A stretch of 64,000 nucleotides of DNA from Euglena gracilis (lineage: Eukaryota > Euglenida > Euglenophyceae > Euglenales): positions 52,729,384 through 52,793,383 of the forward strand of contig CP154955.1 in assembly GCA_039621445.1 (NCBI GenBank), written 5' to 3'. Under the pieces are notes generated by a model. That model was not told the origin of the DNA and made no database searches. It was given only the letters and a program-made list of their open reading frames with translations. Positions 22,201-31,200 of the stretch are shown here, one piece after another (the stretch's first letter is position 1; the number at the start of each line of letters is the position of its first letter). The position numbers were made by a program, and so were the translations under genes.

Positions 22201-25200
22201 AAGAAATGGACCGACAAAGTAAATTTTATCCAACAAACCTTTCACTTTTTCTGAAATGAGATTCCTCATGGATTCCATATTTGAAGCTCCGTCTGTTGCA
22301 ATGCCTGGCAGATAACAATGCTTAATGCTGAGGGGTAAAGTCATGCACACCTGCAGTCCAGTCCAGTCCACTGCGTGCCTGTCCATTGATGAACTGCAAC
22401 TTCTGGGACCTGCCACTGACCATAGCTTCATCTTTTTAAGCTCCAAACAACCATCAGCATGTGCTTTGACGCGCAGAGTGACAAGAGACACTTCGGCTCC
22501 TCATACTTTGCACATGCGAACAACAACTTCTTGCCAGCCTTGGAAATCTTCGGTCCGAAGCACCGCCACACAGGGTCCTCCATACGCATCGATACATAAG
22601 GATATAGCCAGACACCGCGATTCCTAATCCAAAAAAAACGGACGGTGGTTTTTTTGAAACAAAAAAACGCACTTTTTGGTTTTTTTCGAAAAAAACCAAA
22701 AAGATGCCATCCCTGTGCAAAACACAGTTTCCCCCAACACAACAATTTTGGCCATTTTGAACACTTTTTCCAAAAAAAATTCGTCCGGGTCAAAAATTTT
22801 GGGCTGGACCCAGCAAAAAGTGGCTGCAGGGCTGGCACCTCCCCCCTCCCCCGGGGTGCTGCAGCTGGGCTTGGCCAATTTGCCTCAAACATCTGCTGCA
22901 TCATCATCTCTTTGACGTCCAGACTCCCCCCGGGGGGGGCATGTGGCCACCGGCGGACCTTCAGAACGGCCCAACCCAGGCGGCTCGCTTCGTTTGCGTC
23001 GGCGCCCCTGCTGAAACCGTTAACCGTTAGTGTCGGTCGATTTTTGTGGAAAAGGTGTTCAAAAAAATGAGCATGGGTTTATTTTCAACAAAAAATCAGG
23101 GATTTTTGCCCAATTTTGGCCTGGTCTCTGGGCCTTTGCTAGTCCACAAAACCAAAAATTTTACCGGTCCATGTCAGTTTCGAGGTAGGAGGGGGGTCCA
23201 ACCCACCCCCCCTCCGTGTTGAGAGGGCTTTATTTCAGGTCCCCAGTGAATTCCTTTCATTCCCCCACCACTTTGGAGATATTTTGAAATTTTCAGGCTG
23301 TATTTGGCCAGGCAACAGCGATTTTTTTTGTGCCCACCATTTTGGAGATGAACCCTCCCCCCAAATAATCCCCCCCCAATTACGGCTGGAGGGGGCTGGG
23401 CCTGGCTGGGTCGGTGAAAGACAAAATTTTCTGACACATTTTTGCCATTTTCGACATTTTGGTGGATGGAGCTAGATCAAGGCTGGGGGCTGTGATGGAG
23501 GAAGCTGTGGTGAGGGGAAAAAATGCAGGGATAGGTGAGCTGGGCAGCCCAGTTGGCTGGCCAGCCTGCGGCCGGCAGGCCCGGCCTGCGGCCGGCAGGC
23601 CCGGCCTCCGGCCGGGCTGGACCCGACTTCATTTCAGTTGACCCCCGGGGGGGGGGGCTCCCAGCCCGAATTTGGGCTGCTGGCTGGATTTGAGCTGCTG
23701 GCTGGCTGGACCCCCCCCCCCGGGGGGTGGGGTACCCTCCGGCTTAAGAAATTCCCTGTACCCACCCCCTTGTCTGAAAATTTGCAAAAGAAAATTGACG
23801 GGAACACTTGGTGTGGGGGGGTTGGACCCAATCATCCACAGCCAATCATCCGCACAGAGCCATTTGGGGCCCGGACCTCCCCTCCCCCCCCCCGGGGGGG
23901 GGGTCCAGCCAGCAGCTCAAATCCAGCCAGCAACCTTTTTGCCAGCCGGAGGCTGGACCCCCCCGGGGGGGGGGTCCTTAAGAAATTCCCTGGGTGTAAT
24001 TCGGGTGTTTATTGGGTGCAACTGGCTTTGCCACAGATGAATTCTTTTTATTGATATACTGTTCTTCTCCGAAATGTTCCCCCCTGGCTCAGAAGGTTTC
24101 CAGTGTTCTCAGGAAGCTCTCTGCGAGGTGAGGGGATCCCAGAGGTCGAGCCGACCATTGCACGGCTTATCGACCATTTGGAGGTCGGGCCGACCAGGTC
24201 GGCCCAACCACCAATCAACCGCATCACCCCCCCCCCTTTTTGGCACCCCCTCAAAATTTGATTCAGTAAAATTTGACTCAAAATGCACAGAAACACATTG
24301 GAATCACCTTGAAACTGTCAAAAAACGTCCCATATTCAAAAAATAAATGTTAACAAGCAAGGATTGCCGAAACGCGCACCCTGATGAACTTGGTAGGCAA
24401 AATAGCCCCTGTGTATGTTCCACAGGGGTTGGCCAACGGTTTGGATGCTTTTGAAATGGAAAACCATGGCGGTCGTTTCTACCGACCACATGGTCGGTAA
24501 GACAAACAGGTCGGGCCGACCAGGTCAACCTATAGTCAAAATTCCTTTGAAAAAGGGGGGTAATGCGGTTCATTGGCTATTTCTGTCGACCTCCAGGGGT
24601 CGGCCTGACCTCCAGGATCGTCATATCAATCGCCCAAATAATACCCCCCCCCCCCCCTGGGCCGGGACTTCGATGACCGAGTTAATCCCCGTCCCTGAAA
24701 ATGAGGTTAAAAATTAACAATCTTTGACAATAAATTACGAAAAATTGATCTTTCTGGATCATCTGTCTCCAAAAAATGCTATATTTCATGAGAAAGAAAT
24801 AAAATGACCAAAAAGGGGGTTTGGGGTGCTATTTTGGGTCCTGTGGGACTCAACAAAATTTTCAGAACTTTGGGGAGCCATCCCCCCCCCAATATCAACC
24901 CCCCCTCGGGCAGGGACTTCGGGCGAAAAAAACAATAGCCCTGGGGGGTTTATCATGAAATTTTCGATTTTTTGACCCCGAAATGGCCAAAACTGCCTAG
25001 TCGAAACAAAGCCAAAAAGACAGAAACACCCTTAAAAACGTCTATAACTCGGGCCAGCCGTGGAGTTACGGGGAAATCAAAATGCCGTTAGATGGGGCGT
25101 TCCCAGGGCTTTGTTTGAAAACAGCCCAAAACAGGCCAAAGCAGTGCAAATTTGTCGAAATGAGCTGCAGCCTCACCCCCTTCAAAGACCCCAAAACGGC

Positions 25201-28200
25201 CACTCTGGGCGGGGGACACTTTGGGGGGGGGGTCAAATTCTGGCCTTTGGCCCCAAAAGAAAGCGGCCACTTTGAGGGGGGTAAATCAAGATTCGCCCCC
25301 CAAAAAACTGGCCACTTTGGGGGGGGTACGCTTTAGGGGGGGGGGTGACCCCCGGTAACAGGAAGAGTTGGGGAGAAACTAAACCATGGTTGGTTGGCTA
25401 GGGCCTCATTTTTGTCAGACATTTCCTCTGATTTTGCTTCATTTTCAAAATTTGAATCCCTCCCCCAAAAGTTCAAAAAGACCCAAAATTGGCCGTTTTG
25501 GGCCAGGCGTGCAAACCAAAATGGCCAAAATGGTGTCCGGGGCCCTAGCCCAGCAATCCCCCCAGGGTCAAGTGGGGGGGGGGGCTGAGTTCTTATCTCT
25601 TCAGAGTTAGCGAAGTTTAACACCAGCAAGAAAAAGGAGGGTAGAACCCCCCCCTCACCCCTCCACCTGGGTAGGTCATGAGAACCGTGAATCATCACCA
25701 TGACCCTGCCCCCATTCATGGGGCCTGGGTCAGGGATTTTTTTAAGTTTGGACCCCCGGGGGGGGGGTAGGGTGGGTGGGTCCGGCCGAGCCCCCCCCCC
25801 CGGGGGGGTCCCCCCCCTGGGATATACTTTTCGGCGCCACAGGCGCCGAAAAAATTCTATTTTTAGCACTTTTCGCGATTTTTCGGCGGTCCCCCGGGAC
25901 CCCCCCGGGGGGCCCCCCCCAGGGGGTGGGTGGGTGGGGGGACCCCCCCTCCCCCCCCGGTCTTAAAAAAACCCCTGGCCTGGGTTTCTTTTCCAGTCGC
26001 TCGCGACTGGATCCCGAATCATCTCTGTTTCACCCCCATTCCCCGCCAATTCAACCGACAGGGGTCCAAATTGGGTATGATTGAGATTTTCGGTCAAAAG
26101 AAAGATTTTTCCAAAGTATCTTGAAAACATATTCCATTTTGAAAGTGTTTGCCAGACCAAATGTTCCCCTGGAGACATTCTATCCCCCTGCAGTTTTGGA
26201 AAAAAAATGAGCATCTGAACGCAAAACATCCCCAAAGCACCATTTTTGGCCATTTTTTTGAACATTTTTTTTGGGCTGGACCCTCCAAAAAGGGGATGGC
26301 TTGCAGGGCTGGCAGCACCCCATCCGGGGGGGTGCTGCACCTGCTGGTACACACAATTAACATCCAAGCCAGTGCCTGTTTGAAGTGAAGTTTGTTGCTT
26401 TAGGAAACAAGACGACATTTGTTGGTGGGGGGAAGGACCCTTATATTGAATGCAATTTGACCACCACCAAATGGCAGAGTCAAAAATTTTGGATGGATTG
26501 GCCAAATTTTGTGCAGGCACATTTTCAAAGGTTTGAAGAGGAAAAAATGGTTAACAAATTGGGATTGCCATGCCTCCCCACGTAACCCAGGAGCAAGGAC
26601 CACACAAAGGCCTTTTCCTTCCGTTTTCTAAAATGGTGGTTCCGTTCGGGAGGATTTGGCATGAAGCTTTGCATGGAAGCATTTCTAAGGGCTGAAAGAC
26701 ACATCAGTGGGTGTTTCTGCTGCATCCCATTCTGCAAAGAAATTGCGGGGTTTCAGGTGGGACGGTTGGAAATATTTTGTTTTCCGGCATTCCCCCTTTG
26801 TACCACGACCAGGGAATTTCTTAAGGACCCCCCCTGGGGGGGGGGGGGTCCAGCCTCCGGCTGGCAAAAAGGCTGCTGGCTGGATTTGAGCTGCTGGCTG
26901 GACCCCCCCCCCGGGGGGGGGAGGGGGGGGTCCGGGGCTGGAGGGGGCTGGGCTGGGCTGGGTCGGTGAAAGACAAAATTTTCTAACACATTTTTGCCAT
27001 TTTCGACATTTTGGTGGATGGAGCTAGATCAAGGCTGGGGGCTGTGATGGAGGAAGCTGTGGTGAGGGGAAAAAATGGGTGAGGTGAGCTGGGCAGCCCA
27101 GTTGGCTGGCCAGCCTGCGGCCAGCAGGCCCGGCCCGCGGCGGGGGGGGGGGGGGCTCCCAGCCCGAATTTGGGCTGCTGGCTGGATTTGAGCTGCTGGC
27201 TGGCTGGACCCCCCGGGGGGTAGGGTACCCTCCGGCTTAAGAAATTCCCTGACCACGACATGGAGGCGGCAGTTTATGTCACAACAAAAAGTATTTGTCC
27301 GATTTGTCCGAGGTGAAGGAAAGCCCGAGGATGGATGTGGGATTTTGCTCAAAGATTTATTGGCGTGGGTTGTTTTTAGTTCGTTTTCGTTTATTGGCGT
27401 GGTTGTTTAGTTGATTTGGAAGATATTTCCCAATGAGTCATTCTGAATGGGCAGGATTTACACCACACCGGAAATTTGCTCAAATTTCAGGTTGTCTTGA
27501 TCCTGTATTTCATGACGCAGTATTTTGAATCATCCCGACAAACAACCCCCCCTTCAACACCAGTGACACCAGCAGGCTTTGAAAAGCAATTTTGCAGTGA
27601 TGCACATTTTTGATGGTGCCTTTTAAATCCCCCATGTCGTCATTTAGGTGCCTCATGATGGGGCCATGTGCGACCTTTTGTGGTCCGACCCCGAGGACAT
27701 TGATGGCTGGGGCCTCAGCCCCCGGGGTGCTGGCTATCTGTTCGGTGCCGATGTTGTGAGCCAGGTGCTTCTCAATGCTCCATCAACGACTTTGTGCATC
27801 TGCTGGGATGGTCCTCCCCACCCACAGATTTTTTTTAAAAAAGAGAAAACACGTTTTTTCTTAAAAGAATTTTTCATCGAGGGTAAGTTTTTTGAGGAGG
27901 CTTTGTTTGACGATGAAATCATTTCAAATTTGATTTCTGGGCCCTTTTTGGGGGGTTCCCCCCCAATTTCTGTTGGAAAATAGCTTTCGATTTTTAAAAA
28001 TTCCGCGTTGGACCAGATTTTTTCCTGCAACCAAAATTTTCGGGTTTTCTTGCCGTTTTTAAGTTTTAAACCTAAGAAATTCCATATTCCCAGAATCAGC
28101 ATGTTCCCAAAATTACAAAACTCGTGTTTTTTTGGATGTTTTGTTGGGGAAAAAATGTAAGTACCTGCTCAAAATTTGCGTCTATGTTGCAAAATGACCA

Positions 28201-31200
28201 AATTTGTAAATTTTTTCAAAGCCCCCTCCAGCAGAAATGTACATTCCTGATATCAATTATTCCGCAATTTTCCCGCAATTTTTTCCGCAGTTTTTGCTGA
28301 AGGCCTCTGATATCAATCCCCCCCCCTGGAAATGGTGGATATTCTTACCCCCCCCCCCCCCTAGTCGTATGACCACCCCTCATTTATGACCACCCCCCGG
28401 TCACAGGTTGCAGGTGATGGGGGTGTTATGACCACCCCCCCCCCCGGTCACAGGTTGCAGGTTGCGAAAAATTTAACCCCCAGAAATAAGTCCCCCCCCC
28501 TGGCCGGTCCGAGCAAAAATCCATGAAATGGACCCCCCCAAAATAAGGTCTCCCCTGCCGGCGCAAAGCGCCGGATTTTTGAAAAATGGGACATTTTGGG
28601 GGGGGGTAAATCTGCCATTTTGGGACAGTTTTCACACACTTCTACGACCGCCCCCTCATCTATGACCACCCCCCGGTCACAGGTTGCAGGTTATGGGGGT
28701 GTTATGACCCCCCCCCGGTCACAGGTTGCAGGAATCCGGTCATACGACTAGGGGGGGGGGGTAATTTTGGTTCCAAAAGGATTTTCACAAGAAATCTTTT
28801 TGATATTCTTTTTTAAAAAGTTAAAATGTCATCAACATAAGTTAGCTTCACAGTCGAACAAGAAAAATATGGGAATCCACCCTGATTTCCGCATGTTTTC
28901 CTTGTAATTTTGTCCAGTGTATTTTTCCTACGCCCTTTGGGGAGCCGCTCTCAGGGTTGTCATATTTCACACACAAAAAGACAGGGTTATGCAATTTTGT
29001 CAATCCTTGGGGTTTGAATTGAACACTCACAAAAAAAAGACCACCAGAAATACATTTTGGCTTTTTTTTGAATTTTTGAGTTGCGTTTTGCCACAAATTT
29101 CATTACAATTGAAAAAAAATAATACCACCATCTTCCCTGAAATGTTGAGTTTCACATAATATTTTTTCAAAATTAAATCTTTTATCTGCTCCCGTAATTC
29201 TTGTCTCCCATGATTTTTGTTTTCATTGTTATTTGTCAAAAAAGTGACAATTAAATATTTTCAAAAATTTTGTTGCCTTTATTTGAGGGAATGTGGAAGG
29301 AATACAATGGATATCAATTCAGCATCGATTCCCCAATCTTTTCAAAATCCCTGTTTCCATGGGGATTGATTCATTTGAAAAGATTGGACCCCAGGGAGGG
29401 CGAGGGGCAGGCTGGTCTGGATGGGTCTGGGGGGGACCCACTTTTTGGGGTCAATTTTGGGGTTCTAAATAAATTTTTGGCGCTTCGCACCTCCAGGGGA
29501 GGGGGGGAGGGGCAACCCCTGGGTTGGTGGGTGGCCGGTCTCAATAGAATCCCTGGATGAAACATCAGTAGTACCCCATTTCAGAGGCCAATTTTTCATC
29601 CAATGGGAATGATCTGAAGAATCATTTGATGATCAGATCGAAAAAAAATTTGAGGTGGTCGGTTTGAAGGCTTTGGAAGTTTGTCTTGAATTGAATTCTC
29701 GGCTGAAACAAGATTGCGCAACAATATTCGCAACAATATTGCAATCCCACTCTGTCTTAACCCCCTTGCCTTCCTTACCCTGTGGGTGGGGGGTTCGCCC
29801 CCCCCCCCCACCCACCAGGCATTTTCGTGCTTTTGGGGAGCGCCAATTTTCAGGCAAAAGCGAAGTCACAAAAACTCAGCAAAAACAACCCATATGGGGA
29901 AAAAATCATTTCTGGCATCGCTGGAACATTGTCAATCCACCAACTCGAAAAAATGCACTTTTCAACCTCACCCACCCCCACCCAGCAGTTTGCAAGGAAA
30001 AATTCAGCTTGACACTTGGCTGGTGAGAAGTTTTGTCGGGGGGGGGGGGGTTTAAGATTTTTGAAAAGTATTTTGGGCAGAATTTTTTCAGGCTTTTTTT
30101 TAATGTTTTTTTTCAGGCGCTTTTACCCCCCCCCCCCTAGTCGTACAACCACCCCTCATTTATGACCACCCCCCGGTCACAGGTTGCAGGTCATGGGGGT
30201 GTTATGACCACCCCCCCCGGTCACAGGTTGCAGGTTGCGAAAAATTTAACCCCCAAAAATAAGTCCCCCCCTGGCCGGTCCCAGCAAAAATCCATGAAAT
30301 GGACCCCCCCAAAATAAGGTCCCCCCTGCCGGCGCGAAGCGCCGGATTTTTGAAAAATGGGACATTTTGGGGGGGTAAATCTGCCATTTTGGGACAGTTT
30401 TCACACACTTCTACGACCGCCCCCTCATCTATGACCACCCCCCGGTCACAGGTTGCAGGTTATGGGGGTGTTATGACCACCCCCCCCCCCCGGTCACAGG
30501 TTGCAGGAACCCGGTCATACGACTAGGGGGGGGGTAAATAATAATAAACCTGGGTTGGTCCGACCCCGCCCCCCAGTTCTCCCTTGGGGCTCCCTCCTCC
30601 CCCCAGTTCTTAAAAAAAAGACTGCCCTTGGCGCAACCTCATTGGGAAATAATCCAACATATTGCGCCTTTCCAAGCAGACGTGCCTGAAAATCTCAAAG
30701 AAACACAGAAATTTCGGTTAATTTAACATCTCACCGGGAAGCATTTTTGTTGTTCTTTTTTTCTCTCAAAAATCCATTTTATCATGTCTCTCAAGCAACT
30801 GTCAGTTTCCCTTTTACCGGGGGTTGTAGGCAGGTTTCTGCTGAAGGGTTTGCAGTGCCCCCCCCCCCCAGGGGGGAGCACCTGACTGCAGCTGCCAAAT
30901 TTTTTCGGATTGTAGAATTCCTAGTGGACCCCTGGGCGGGGGGGGGTCTGCTAGGAGGGCCAAATAGTTGATAAGTCTCCCCAATGATGCCACATGCCAA
31001 GCGCTGGAAAAAGAATTTTTTGAACCCCACACCTGTCAAACTGCCTGTTTTTGGCAATTTTTGGGGATTTTGCAATTTTTTTTGTCACAGAATCATGTGT
31101 ATCAAATCATGTGTATAGTGCCAGAGGCAATTTTTTCCAGCCGGGGGGACCCCCAGGGAGGAGGGGTCTAGAAAATGGCTTTTTTCCAGTGGTTAGTAAA

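Larger units (their letters stand above)
19881..27647 (+). other. PP4C intron 3 (7.8 kb, repeat-filled)
   Basis: The intron opens with GTGTGA after a Glu codon and ends TTTAG before exon 4. It holds three hAT-type MITEs (19987, 25731, 26810), a foldback near 20820-21260, telomere-like CCCTAA repeats, a hAT fragment on the opposite strand, a 0.35-kb direct duplication (23388-23758 and 26939-27251) and many C/G tracts. No host exon is required inside it: the PP4C frame continues directly from exon 3 to exon 4. Confidence 0.75.
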
